32,331 nucleotides of DNA from an uncultured Clostridia bacterium (GCA_947165595.1 CAMVAV010000022.1:1-32331), one strand, 5' to 3'; numbered from the stretch's first letter, positions 23,402 through 31,432 are shown. Numbers and translations: made by a program. Notes: generated from the sequence alone by a model not told the origin.

Positions 23402-23430
23402 GCCGCGAGCCTCAGTTCAGATTCGTCCAT
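23398..23430 (-). CDS. 10-codon leader ORF overlapping the giant kinase start
   Basis: ATG 23430-23428 lies six bases after a strong GGGAGG site and opens a frame MDESELRLAA ending in TGA at 23400-23398. That stop overlaps the kinase ATG as ATGA. The kinase itself has only a weak GAGG in front, located inside this small ORF. The arrangement fits translational coupling through a leader peptide. Whether the peptide has a function is unknown; chance placement of an ATG is the alternative. Confidence 0.45.
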   Translation of the reverse strand: MDESELRLAA

Positions 23431-23441
23431 GCGGCGCCTCC

Positions 23442-23975
23442 CTATGCCCAGGGGTCGGAGGACGCGGGCTCGCGGATGTCGCTCAGGCACTGCAGCTCGT
23501 TGAGGAACCACTGCCCCGTGGAGGGCTTGCGGCGCAGCTTGACCGGACGCGGCGAATCGGCGCCGCCGCTCGTCACATAAAGCGTCGCCCAGTTCTCGTC
23601 CGGGTAGGAATAGGGGTTGTCGCTGACCGTGATCGAATACGGCACGGCGGGCGTATAGCTGTTTTGCGGCGTCGCTCCGGCGAAGAAGGACAGCGCTTTG
23701 TAGCCCTTGCCCTTCAGGCGGTCGCGGATAAACTGCTTTTCGTAGTCGGACACCGGCTCCGGCCCCTTCAGAAAGCCGAGCATTTCATAGACGGCCGCCT
23801 CGTCCTTTTCATAGCCGCACAGCGCGGCGATCGCCAGCGCGGCGGTCTTGAACGGAGAATCCAGCGCCGCCTCCGGCAGAGCCCGAAGCTCCGCGAGCGC
23901 GGCGGGCAGGGCGGAGAAGGTGAAGGTCTCGCTCCGATTGCCTCCGTTTGCGCCGTTGTTGCCGAACAGTCCCAT
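23442..23975 (-). CDS. DUF6935-like protein of unknown function
   Basis: A 177-residue soluble protein with a start at ATG 23975-23973 after AAAGGAG. It contains TFTFSALPAALAELRALPEA, an Ala-rich helical segment (FKTAALAIAALCGYE), FLKGPEPVSDYEKQFIRDRL, GATPQNSYTPAVPYSITV, and a C-terminal QWFLNELQCLSDIREP with DPWA at the end. I recognise this as the DUF6935 type of small Clostridia protein, whose function is not known; the match is from memory. The MGLFG start resembles the start of DUF4428 proteins such as the one at the left edge of the window. It is the first gene of the minus-strand operon leading into the giant kinase, 40 bases before that kinase. The MoxR/VWA pair is transcribed divergently from it. 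Confidence 0.75.
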   Translation of the reverse strand: MGLFGNNGANGGNRSETFTFSALPAALAELRALPEAALDSPFKTAALAIAALCGYEKDEAAVYEMLGFLKGPEPVSDYEKQFIRDRLKGKGYKALSFFAGATPQNSYTPAVPYSITVSDNPYSYPDENWATLYVTSGGADSPRPVKLRRKPSTGQWFLNELQCLSDIREPASSDPWA

Positions 23976-24079
23976 GACACGTGCTCCTTTCCGTATTTAC
24001 GGCGGCGTGTCCGCCGCCGCGCTTCCCGCCGCGCGCCGTTTGCTCCGGACGGGCGGCGGATCGATACCATGATTAATAT

Positions 24080-24108
24080 ATTATACAACAAAAATCCGGC
24101 GGACGCAA
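24080..24108 (-). promoter_or_regulatory. Promoter of the DUF6935/giant-kinase operon
   Basis: Minus-strand -35 TTGCGT (24103-24108), 17-base spacer, perfect TATAAT (24080-24085). The start of transcription is expected near 24073, leaving a leader of about 100 bases that includes a GC-rich hairpin (GGCGG/CCGCC around 24001-24018). Confidence 0.8.
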
Positions 24109-24181
24109 GCGTTCCTGTGACGCAAACCGGGTAAAATGCGGTAAAATTTGCGCGCGGGGAAAGGTTTTTTCACCGCCCTGC

Positions 24182-24210
24182 TTGCCAGACGGGCGGGGTT
24201 GTGGTACACT
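24182..24210 (+). promoter_or_regulatory. Promoter of the MoxR/VWA operon
   Basis: -35 TTGCCA (24182-24187), 17-base spacer, -10 TACACT (24205-24210). Transcription would start near 24217. It is back to back with the promoter at 24080-24108; the gene-free stretch 23976-24282 holds nothing else that I can identify. Confidence 0.7.
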
Positions 24211-24282
24211 CGGTACGGAAAAATGCCGCGGGGAGCTTCCCGGCTCCCGCGCGGCGGAAAACAGGGTTGGAAGGGATCGCTT

Positions 24283-25206
24283 ATGGAAGAGCTGTTTTCG
24301 TTTTTGGAGACCGAGGGCGCGGACGCGGCGCTGCTTGACGGCGTGCGGGAGTTCCGCGCGAAGTATCCCCCGGCGGAGGAGCAGAAGGGGCGCGTACCCG
24401 CGCCGGAGTATTTCTACTACGGGAAAAAGACCTGGGAGCTGGCGCTGGCGGCGCTGCTGTCGGGAAAGAACCTGCTGCTGGCGGGACCGAAGGCGACGGG
24501 CAAGAACGTACTGGCGGAGAACCTCGCCGCGCTGTTCGCCCGCCCGATGTGGAACGTGTCCTTCCACATCAACACGGACGCCGCCTACCTCGTCGGAACG
24601 GATACCTACGACGGGCGCGCGGTCGTGTTCCGCCCCGGCCCGATCTGGCTGTGCGCGGCGCAGGGCGGCTTCGGCGTGCTCGACGAGATCAACATGGCGA
24701 AGAACGAGGCGCTGGCGGTGCTGCACGCCGCGCTGGATTTCCGCCGCAGCCTCGACGTGCCGGGCTACGACCGACTCGACCTGCGCCCGGAGACGCGCTT
24801 TATCGCGACGATGAACTACGGCTACGCCGGCACGCGCGACCTCAACGAGGCGTTGACCTCCCGCTTCGTCGTGCTGGATATGCCGGTGATCGCGGAGGAA
24901 AACCTGCAGAAGCTGATCTCCCGCCGGTATCCGGCGATCCGCGTGAAGATCCGCGACCAGCTCGTCAAGCTCTACGCCGAGCTGGAGCGCAAGGCGGAGA
25001 GCGCCGAGATATCGGACAGCGCGCTGGACCTGCGCGGGCTGCTGGACGCGATCGCGCTGATGGAGCGCGGGCTCTCCTCGGGCGACGCGCTGGACATGTG
25101 CGTGGTCAACAAGTCCTTCGACAGCTATGAGCGCGGCCTGATCCGCGATGTGATCGCCGCGCGCATCCCGGCGGACCTGCGCCGCGCGGACGTGTTTGAG
25201 GCATGA
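24283..25206 (+). CDS. MoxR-type AAA+ ATPase
   Basis: A 307-residue cytoplasmic ATPase. Walker A is GPKATGKN (68-75, with K74), Walker B is GVLDEIN (D134-E135), and sensor 1 is in IATMNYGYAGT. DLNEALTSRF contains the conserved Arg region of AAA+ proteins. The size fits the MoxR family, whose members act with VWA-domain proteins in assembly, metal insertion or remodelling of partner proteins. The start at 24283 is chosen because it follows GGAAGGG and lies downstream of the promoter; the frame is open upstream without a comparable site. Its stop overlaps the next ATG as ATGA, so the two are translationally coupled. The target of this pair cannot be read from the window. Confidence 0.9.
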   Translation: MEELFSFLETEGADAALLDGVREFRAKYPPAEEQKGRVPAPEYFYYGKKTWELALAALLSGKNLLLAGPKATGKNVLAENLAALFARPMWNVSFHINTDAAYLVGTDTYDGRAVVFRPGPIWLCAAQGGFGVLDEINMAKNEALAVLHAALDFRRSLDVPGYDRLDLRPETRFIATMNYGYAGTRDLNEALTSRFVVLDMPVIAEENLQKLISRRYPAIRVKIRDQLVKLYAELERKAESAEISDSALDLRGLLDAIALMERGLSSGDALDMCVVNKSFDSYERGLIRDVIAARIPADLRRADVFEA

Positions 25207-26933
25207 TCAAGAAACGGGTTTCCGACAGCGCCCGCCGCGCGCGGAACATCATCTGGAACGCCGCGGGGCGCTACGACTTCGATCCGCCGTTCCTCGCCTA
25301 CTTCCCGAACGGCGCGCCGGACGATTACTTCGACATGGTGATCGGCCTGACGGACAAGTGGCTCGAGCTGCCGCGCATCTGGGATTTCTTCGCGCGCTAC
25401 GGGCGGGACCATCGGGCGGAGGAGTTCGACGAATTTCTCTGGCTGGGGATCGAAAACTGCGTCTTCGAGAAGGAGCTCGCGGAGCGTCCCGTTCTCGCGC
25501 GCCTGCGGCGGGAGCGCGCGGAGCGCTTTTACCGCATGAACCAGGCGCTCTCGCGGCAGCAGATGGAGATGCAGAGCATGCCCGTCTACACGCAGCACGA
25601 GGCGCGCTGGGCGGAGGTGCTGGGCCGGCGCGCGCTGCTCCTGCCGCGGGAGAAGCGCATGGCGGAGGCGCTGCGCTTTCCCGGCACGCTCGACACGGAC
25701 GGCGTGCTGGCGGCGATGGAGGCGTTTTTGCGCGAATTTTTCCGCTATGTGCCGGGGGACGCGGACAGGGAGCCGGAGAAGCCCGGCGCGCTGGCGCGGC
25801 TGCTGCTGCGGCATGAGCACCGCCGGCACGACCGGCTGCTCGTCCGCGCCGGGACCGGGGAGGGCGACCACCCCCGGGCGGTGCATCAGCGGCATTGGGG
25901 CATGGGGCGCAGCGTCGGCCCCACGGAGGAGGACACGGCGTATGTCCGCGCGGTGTTCGGGCCGTGCCTGCTGACCGGAAAGGAGCTGCGCGCGCTGGAA
26001 AACGAGCTGTGCATCGGGAACGACGAGGGCTGCCGCCTGTGGCTTGCCGGGCGCGGCGGCGCGGCGGAGGACTGCGCGGACCGTGACGCCGCGGAGGTAC
26101 GGCGGAGCGCGGCGCGGCAGCGGGAGCGCAACGAGGCGTTTTTGCGGGAGCACGCCGCGCAGGCGCAGGGCAGCGTCCGGCGGCTCTCCACGCGCATCGA
26201 CACGATCCTCTCCTCGTATCTTCGCCGGATGCCGGAGCCCGCCCGCGCGGGGCGCGTCCGGCCGGAGGCGGCGTACCGGCTGCCGGTGCTGAACGACGCG
26301 CGCGTGTTCCTCCGCGGCGGGGAGGAGGTCGAGAGCGAGCTGTGCGTCGATCTGCTGCTCGACGCCTCCCAGTCGCGGATGAACGTGCAGGAGATATTGT
26401 CGACCGAGGCGTACATCATCGCAAAAAGCCTGGAAAAGGTACGCATCCCCGTGCGGGTCTGCGCGTTCCGCAGCCTGCGGTGCCACACGGTGCTCGAGGT
26501 GCTCAAGGACTGGAAGGAAAAGGGCTGCGAGGGCGTGCTGCGCTACTTCGCCGGCGGCTGGAACCGCGACGCGCTGGCGCTGGAGGCGATCGGACGCCTG
26601 GACGGCGGCGCGGCGGCGCGGGATAAAAAACGCATCCTGCTCGTGCTGACGGACGCGAGCCCCAACGACTCCACGCCCTTTGCCGCCTCCGATACGCTGC
26701 TGCCGCAGGAGTACGAGGGCGCTGCGGCGGTCAAAGCGGCGGAGGACGCCGTGCGCGGCCTGCGCGCGGAGGGGCTGCGCGTGGGCGCGGTCTTCCACGG
26801 CAGCACCGCGCACCTCGAGAGCGTGCACCAGATCTACGGACACGCCTACGTCCGCATCCAGAAGGCGGCGCAGCTGGCGCAGGGCGTCAGCGACCTTCTG
26901 CTGATGCTCCTGCGCGAGACCCGGACGGACTGA
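25203..26933 (+). CDS. VWA-domain protein (NorD/CoxE-like partner of MoxR ATPase)
   Basis: A 576-residue protein, soluble by sequence. The N-terminal two thirds are helical and charged, with a region rich in Arg and Glu (about 90-330). The C-terminal VWA domain (about 380-570) has a MIDAS motif D387-A-S-Q-S391 (LLLDASQSRM) and LVLTDASPND. The middle MIDAS position is in AGGWNRDALALEA, the NorD-like pattern, rather than the classical Thr. VWA domains of this group bind divalent metal and present a client to the MoxR ATPase. The ATG overlaps the ATPase stop codon by 4 bases. It ends 16 bases before a bidirectional terminator, so the two genes form a closed operon. Confidence 0.88.
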   Translation: MIKKRVSDSARRARNIIWNAAGRYDFDPPFLAYFPNGAPDDYFDMVIGLTDKWLELPRIWDFFARYGRDHRAEEFDEFLWLGIENCVFEKELAERPVLARLRRERAERFYRMNQALSRQQMEMQSMPVYTQHEARWAEVLGRRALLLPREKRMAEALRFPGTLDTDGVLAAMEAFLREFFRYVPGDADREPEKPGALARLLLRHEHRRHDRLLVRAGTGEGDHPRAVHQRHWGMGRSVGPTEEDTAYVRAVFGPCLLTGKELRALENELCIGNDEGCRLWLAGRGGAAEDCADRDAAEVRRSAARQRERNEAFLREHAAQAQGSVRRLSTRIDTILSSYLRRMPEPARAGRVRPEAAYRLPVLNDARVFLRGGEEVESELCVDLLLDASQSRMNVQEILSTEAYIIAKSLEKVRIPVRVCAFRSLRCHTVLEVLKDWKEKGCEGVLRYFAGGWNRDALALEAIGRLDGGAAARDKKRILLVLTDASPNDSTPFAASDTLLPQEYEGAAAVKAAEDAVRGLRAEGLRVGAVFHGSTAHLESVHQIYGHAYVRIQKAAQLAQGVSDLLLMLLRETRTD

Positions 26934-26948
26934 ACCGAAAACAGAAAA

Positions 26949-26983
26949 ACAGGGAGGAGCTGCCACTCCTCCCTGTCATTTTT
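26949..26983. terminator. Bidirectional rho-independent terminator
   Basis: An 11-base perfect stem (ACAGGGAGGAG / CTCCTCCCTGT) with a 6-base loop CTGCCA is followed by CATTTTT on the plus strand and by TTTTTCTG on the minus strand. It separates the convergent ends of the VWA gene and the small gene at 26994-27338. Confidence 0.92.
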
Positions 26984-26993
26984 CGACATAAAT

Positions 26994-27338
26994 TTACGGG
27001 TAGTATTTATCCGCGCGGTTTTTGCGGAGCGCGGCGTCGGTCATCAGGTTGTATTCATCCTCGATGGCGGAGACGATCCCGTTTTGCCGCAGAATTTCCT
27101 GCGCGCGCTCCCGGTCCGCCTCGACGACCCTGACCCAGTAGATATCGCGGTCGATCCTGCCCTTGCCGCCGAAGTCGCGGGGATCGAGCTTCGCCCCGCA
27201 GCCGCCGGGCATGACGGAGTCCTGCAGGTAGTGCCCGGCGCGGACGCCGCGCAGCCCCGCCTCCCTGAGCGCCTGACGGATTTGAAGCCAGGTCTCCCGA
27301 TCGCGTTTCTTGAAAATCTCCACACGTTTTTCAAACAT
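26994..27338 (-). CDS. Small protein of unknown function
   Basis: A 114-residue protein with ATG at 27338-27336 behind a GAGG site. It is highly charged and has no signal peptide or membrane helix. Visible parts are ETWLQIRQALREAGLRGVRA, a Gly-rich loop (MPGGCGAKLDPRDFGGKG), and a beta-alpha segment IYWVRVVEADRERAQEILRQ that recalls the ferredoxin-like DUF2007 signal-transducing fold, though only weakly. I do not recognise the family. It is 14 bases after the double-receiver gene and the last gene before the terminator, so it is part of the kinase/receiver operon starting at 31250. Confidence 0.7.
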   Translation of the reverse strand: MFEKRVEIFKKRDRETWLQIRQALREAGLRGVRAGHYLQDSVMPGGCGAKLDPRDFGGKGRIDRDIYWVRVVEADRERAQEILRQNGIVSAIEDEYNLMTDAALRKNRADKYYP

Positions 27339-27352
27339 TCGCGTTGCCTCTT

Positions 27353-28099
27353 TCAGAAGAAGAAGTTGTCCACCGAGGTCAGAATTTCGTTTTTGCCCAG
27401 CGATTTGAGCAGATACCCGTCCGGCTTGAGGCGCATGACGTTCATCACGCTCTCCCGGTCGGACTTCGCCGTCAGGAAGATGACGGGTATTTTGGCGGAG
27501 TTGGGCTCGCTGCGGATCATCTCAAGGATCTGCGGGCCGGGCGTGATGGGCATGTCGTAGTCCAGCAGGATCAGGTCGGGCGTGTGCGCGCCGATGAAGG
27601 TGATCGCCTGCATCCCCGATTTCACGACGGTCACGCGGTAACGCGTCGAGAGCCACTTCTGCATCATCTGCAGGAACGTGACGTCGTCGTCGACAAGCAG
27701 GATGTGGCGCTTTTTCTGCTTTTCCTCCTTCATCGAGACGATCTGGTGCATCTGCTTGGAGAGGACCTTGACGTCGATGGGGCGCTCAAACTCGCACTCG
27801 ATCAGGCTCTTGGGGATAATCTCCTCGATCTCCGCGATCTCCTTGCTGTAGCCCACGATGCACAGAATTTTGGATTCGCCGAAGCACAGGTCCTTGAGAT
27901 AGACCAGCACCTCCGGCTCGTCATACACGAAGTCTCCCGCGAAGAGCAGAAGGATATCCGCGTTATTTTTTTCCTTGGAGATCTTTTCAATCGTCGGCTC
28001 CGCCTGGATGATCGAAACATCGGCGCCCTTCAGGTTGGTCACCAGCGCGTCGGTCAGAAGCGCGGCCTTATTGTTGATGAGCATTACCTTGCCCGGCAT
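27353..28099 (-). CDS. Stand-alone double-receiver protein (pseudoREC-REC)
   Basis: A 248-residue protein and the close paralogue of the one at 13978-14730. The first domain (about 1-120) starts KVMLINNKAALLTDAL and has ADILLLFAGDFVYDE where an acceptor Asp would stand, so it cannot be phosphorylated in the usual way. The second (about 126-248) is a receiver with ILLVDDDVTFLQMMQKWLS, D180 in LLDYDMPITPG, and FLTAK; the conserved Lys is in YLLKSLG without Pro. Both paralogues share the segment VDDDVTFLQMMQKWLST and the PKSLI/PKSLV motif at the end of the first domain. The ATG follows GGGAGG. It is separated from the upstream kinase by 79 bases that hold a short palindromic element. The likely phosphodonor is that kinase. 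Confidence 0.9.
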   Translation of the reverse strand: MPGKVMLINNKAALLTDALVTNLKGADVSIIQAEPTIEKISKEKNNADILLLFAGDFVYDEPEVLVYLKDLCFGESKILCIVGYSKEIAEIEEIIPKSLIECEFERPIDVKVLSKQMHQIVSMKEEKQKKRHILLVDDDVTFLQMMQKWLSTRYRVTVVKSGMQAITFIGAHTPDLILLDYDMPITPGPQILEMIRSEPNSAKIPVIFLTAKSDRESVMNVMRLKPDGYLLKSLGKNEILTSVDNFFF

Positions 28100-28126
28100 A
28101 TTGTTTGCCTCCCTTTGGTGGAATCG

Positions 28127-28181
28127 TAAGGAAGCGCCGAATCCATCAGCGCGTGCGTGGAATCTGTTCAGCGCTTCCTTA
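28127..28181. mobile_element. Short palindromic element related to the one at 919-1086
   Basis: TAAGGAAGCGC (28127-28137) and GCGCTTCCTTA (28171-28181) are perfect inverted ends around a 33-base core. The left 30 bases match the left end of the 168-base element at 24 of 30 positions by my count, including AAGGAAGCGC and GTGCG. It looks like an internally deleted relative. The right end supplies the TAA stop codon of the kinase gene. Confidence 0.65.
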
Positions 28182-31100
28182 ATCCAGGATCTCGCCGATC
28201 TGATCCCAGTCGAAGGTCTCCGCCGCCTGCTTGAGCCGTTCGCGGCGTTCGCGCTCGCCCTCGGGCAGACGGAAGCCGTCCAGCGTTCCGATCATTTCCG
28301 CGGCGCGGTCAAATTCAAAGTCCTCCGCCAGCCGGCGGATCATGCCGTAGGTCTCCCGAAGCTGCTTTTCCGAGATATCCGACAGCTCCTCGCCGTTCTC
28401 CGCCTCCGTTTTGATCAGCGGAGCCAGGGCCTTCCCCAGCGCCCGGTAGCGCGCGAGCAGCCCGTCCAGCTCCGCGTCCAGCGTCCGCGTGTCGCCGGCC
28501 TTGCCCGCGAACTCCAGCTTTTCCGCCAGCGCGCCGAGCGCGTCGGCGCCGATCGCGCGGGACGTGCTCTTGAGCGCGTGTACCTTGACGATGGTGTCCG
28601 CGGTGTTGCCGGAGCGGTGCAGCTCCTCGATCTCGGACGCGAACGCCTCGGTGTTCTTCGCGTAGATCTCCAGCGTGTCGAGATAGGTCTCCTCCGTGCC
28701 GCAAAAGCGCAATCCGGTGGGAACGTCGATCTCCTCCACCCGGCAGAGCCATTCGGGCAGCCCGGGCGACGCCTCCTCGTCGGGAACGTCCCCGGCCGGG
28801 GCGCTTTGTATCTTCTCCGCCGGGAGATAGCGCCGCATCATCTCCTCCAGCTCGGCGCTCTGCACCGGCTTGGAGAGGTAATCGGTAAAGCCCTCGCTGA
28901 GGTAGGATTCGCGCACGCCCGTAATGGCGTTCGCGGTCAGGACGATCACCGGCGTGTTAGCGCACAGGCTGTCCGTCATGGCGCGCATCCGGTGCAGCGT
29001 TTCGATGCCGTCCATCTCCGGCATCAGGTGGTCCATGAGGATCAGGTCGTAATGGTTGCTCTTCACCAGCTCCAGCGCTTCCCTGCCGCTTTCGCAGGTG
29101 GTGAGCCGCACCTGCGTGCGCCGCAGCAGCGCCGTGAGCAGACGCCGGTTCAGCGCGTTGTCGTCCACGCCGAGGACCTTCGCCTCCGGCGCGGTGAAAA
29201 GCGCCTGATCGCGCTGTTCGGTGCTTTGCGTCCGGCGGCGCTTTTCCAGCGAGCCGAGCCGCTCGCCGGGCAGCTCCTCCTGCGGGAGAATGACCGTGAA
29301 CTGCGAGCCGACGCCGTAGATGCTCTCCACCAGCAGAAAACCGTGCATGAGCTGCACGAGCGTGCTGACAATGGAGAGCCCCAGGCCGGTGCCCTGCACG
29401 CCCGCGTTCTCCTTGGGGTCGAGGCGGTGGAAGCTGTCGAACATGACGGCGAAGTCCTTCTGCCGGATGCCGATGCCGGTGTCCCGCACCGCCATGCGCA
29501 GATAGACGGGGGACTCGATGTCCGTCGGCGTGCCCCTGACGACCGCGTCCGCGCCCAGCGCCTCCGCCTCCTCGCGCGGGATCGCGTCCACCGAGAAGAT
29601 GATGCGTCCGCGCTTGGTATACTTCACCGCGTTGTTGAGCAGGTTGATGGCGATCTGCCGGATGCGCGACGGGTCGCCGCGGAGCCGGTTGGGCGTGACG
29701 GCGTGGATGTCCAGTTCAAACTTGAGGTTCTTCTGGTCCGCCTGAATCTGGATGAGGTCGATCACGTCCGTCAGCACCGAGGACAGGTCGTAGCTGTCCT
29801 CCGCGATCTCCATGCGCCCCGACTCAATGCGGGAGATATCGAGGATATCGTTGATGATGGACAGCAGATGCTTGCCCGCCTGCCGGATGTCCTTGGCGTA
29901 GCCTGCAACGGCGGGGTCGTTCGTCTCGCGCAGGATCATCTCGTCCATGCCCAGCACCGCGTTGATGGGCGTGCGGATCTCGTGGGACATGTTGGCGAGA
30001 AAGTCGCTTTTGGCGCGGCTCTCCATCTCGGCGCGCTGCGCCTGATCGATCATGCGCCGCTGCGTGCCGGACTGCTCGAAGGTCAGTCCCACCGCGTAGG
30101 CGAGCAGTCCGACGGACATGCAGACGCCGCGAAAGCGCGAGCGGAAAAAGTAGAGGTCGAGGTACTCGCCCAGCCCGCCCAGCGCGAGCGCTATGTAGGA
30201 AAAGATCGTGAGGCGGAGGGAGTGGAACATCTCATAGTCGGTGACGGCGATGCTGCGGAAGGTGTAGAGCACGAACACGGCGGCGAGCCCCAGCGTCAGC
30301 AGGATCAGCCAGAGCATGCGCAGCAGGTTGAAAACGCCCGGCAGCGCCAGCACCATGATCACGAGGTCGATCCCGAAGATCAGGGCGCAGAGCGAATTGG
30401 CAAGGGTCCTGAAGCGCCCGCGCTCGATATAGTTGAGCGAGAGGACGATGGGCACGGGCAGCATCATCAGCGTCAGGAATTCCATGTTGCGGATGTACAG
30501 GACGTTCTGGAAAAGCACCTGCCGCACCTCGGAACTGCACACGAGCCAGCTGGCGAACAGGATCAGGACGATGCCGAAGTAGAGGTTTCGCTGTCCCAGC
30601 TCCTTGCGCGAGGCGCGCGAGATCTGCCGCAGCAGGAACGCGACGCCCATCATCAGCAGCACGACGCTGCTCACAAAGGGAAAAGAGTTTTCGCCGACCA
30701 GCTTAAAGATGACGTCCGCCCGGTCGCCGAGGTAAATGCTGCTCAGCGTCTCCGTATAATCGTTTTGCATGCGAACGAGGGAAATCTCCAGGTCCGCGCC
30801 CTCGCTTTCCCTGTCCAGCGGAACGCAGAGCCACTGGGAGGGCGGAAAGTTGGACTCGCTCCTCCACCACGAGGAAAACTCGTAGCGGTAGATCTCCTCG
30901 CCGTTGCGCCGCACGACGACGTTCTGGTGGTTCGAGCGGACGAACAGGGCGTTCGTTCCGGCGGGAAACACCTCCGGCAGCTGCCGGCGGATGACGATCT
31001 CCTCGCCCAGTTCGTCGTCGAGGTCGGCGGGGAGGGCCGTGACGGGCCTGATCTGTCCGTCCGGGAGCACCTGTATCCAGCCGGTCGACAGCGACGCATA

Positions 31101-31250
31101 GGAGTCGTTGTCAAATCCCCTGTGGTCGTAGGGCCGGAAGTAGCTCATCACGGAAAAGACGACCAGACAGACGGCCATAACGGCGTAGAGCCGGATCAAC
31201 AGCTTTTCATCCGGCACAAGCTTTTGAAAAAGCTTTTTTACGTCGTTCAT
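28179..31250 (-). CDS. 7TM-type hybrid histidine kinase with REC and HPt
   Basis: A 1023-residue protein, paralogous to the kinase at 10903-13938. TM1 (about 19-38) is followed by an extracytoplasmic beta-rich domain (about 39-190) containing NALFVRSNHQNVVVRRNGEE, which resembles a galactose-binding-like sandwich. About seven TM helices follow (about 195-400). H423 lies in MSHEIRTPINAVLGM; the ATPase domain has NLLNNAVKYT, RDTGIGI and GTGLGLSIV. The receiver (about 690-810) has D740 (LMDHLMPEMDG) and SKP; the start of its first strand reads LGVDDN. The HPt has H891 (VHALKSTSRAIGA), and a helical C-terminal module (about 950-1020) follows. The ATG sits behind GGGGG. It has its own promoter at 31324-31352, and its TAA stop is the end of the palindromic element. 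First gene of a three-gene unit. Confidence 0.93.
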   Translation of the reverse strand: MNDVKKLFQKLVPDEKLLIRLYAVMAVCLVVFSVMSYFRPYDHRGFDNDSYASLSTGWIQVLPDGQIRPVTALPADLDDELGEEIVIRRQLPEVFPAGTNALFVRSNHQNVVVRRNGEEIYRYEFSSWWRSESNFPPSQWLCVPLDRESEGADLEISLVRMQNDYTETLSSIYLGDRADVIFKLVGENSFPFVSSVVLLMMGVAFLLRQISRASRKELGQRNLYFGIVLILFASWLVCSSEVRQVLFQNVLYIRNMEFLTLMMLPVPIVLSLNYIERGRFRTLANSLCALIFGIDLVIMVLALPGVFNLLRMLWLILLTLGLAAVFVLYTFRSIAVTDYEMFHSLRLTIFSYIALALGGLGEYLDLYFFRSRFRGVCMSVGLLAYAVGLTFEQSGTQRRMIDQAQRAEMESRAKSDFLANMSHEIRTPINAVLGMDEMILRETNDPAVAGYAKDIRQAGKHLLSIINDILDISRIESGRMEIAEDSYDLSSVLTDVIDLIQIQADQKNLKFELDIHAVTPNRLRGDPSRIRQIAINLLNNAVKYTKRGRIIFSVDAIPREEAEALGADAVVRGTPTDIESPVYLRMAVRDTGIGIRQKDFAVMFDSFHRLDPKENAGVQGTGLGLSIVSTLVQLMHGFLLVESIYGVGSQFTVILPQEELPGERLGSLEKRRRTQSTEQRDQALFTAPEAKVLGVDDNALNRRLLTALLRRTQVRLTTCESGREALELVKSNHYDLILMDHLMPEMDGIETLHRMRAMTDSLCANTPVIVLTANAITGVRESYLSEGFTDYLSKPVQSAELEEMMRRYLPAEKIQSAPAGDVPDEEASPGLPEWLCRVEEIDVPTGLRFCGTEETYLDTLEIYAKNTEAFASEIEELHRSGNTADTIVKVHALKSTSRAIGADALGALAEKLEFAGKAGDTRTLDAELDGLLARYRALGKALAPLIKTEAENGEELSDISEKQLRETYGMIRRLAEDFEFDRAAEMIGTLDGFRLPEGERERRERLKQAAETFDWDQIGEILD

Positions 31251-31323
31251 TCGACCCCCGTTTCCTTCCGCCCGATAACGCTCCCGGGTACGCGGGAAGA
31301 CAGCCGTATAATTTAACTATTCT

Positions 31324-31352
31324 ATTATAGCAATTCTTTTCCATAATTTCAA
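31324..31352 (-). promoter_or_regulatory. Promoter of the 7TM kinase/double-receiver operon
   Basis: Minus-strand -35 TTGAAA (31347-31352), 17-base spacer, extended -10 TGC-TATAAT (31324-31329). Transcription start expected near 31317, about 65 bases before the ATG at 31250. Confidence 0.85.
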
Positions 31353-31432
31353 CACAATTTCATCGGGAACGCGAGGAACGGAAAGAAAGTGCCAAAGCAA
31401 GTGCCATTGGCAAAAAACGCGGCACGCTTTTC

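Noticed and set aside
18911-23503. A 1530-codon plus-strand frame opposite the giant kinase
   Set aside because: Composition is Val/Asp/His/Arg-rich with no recognisable domain; the minus strand encodes the propeller kinase with clear motifs.
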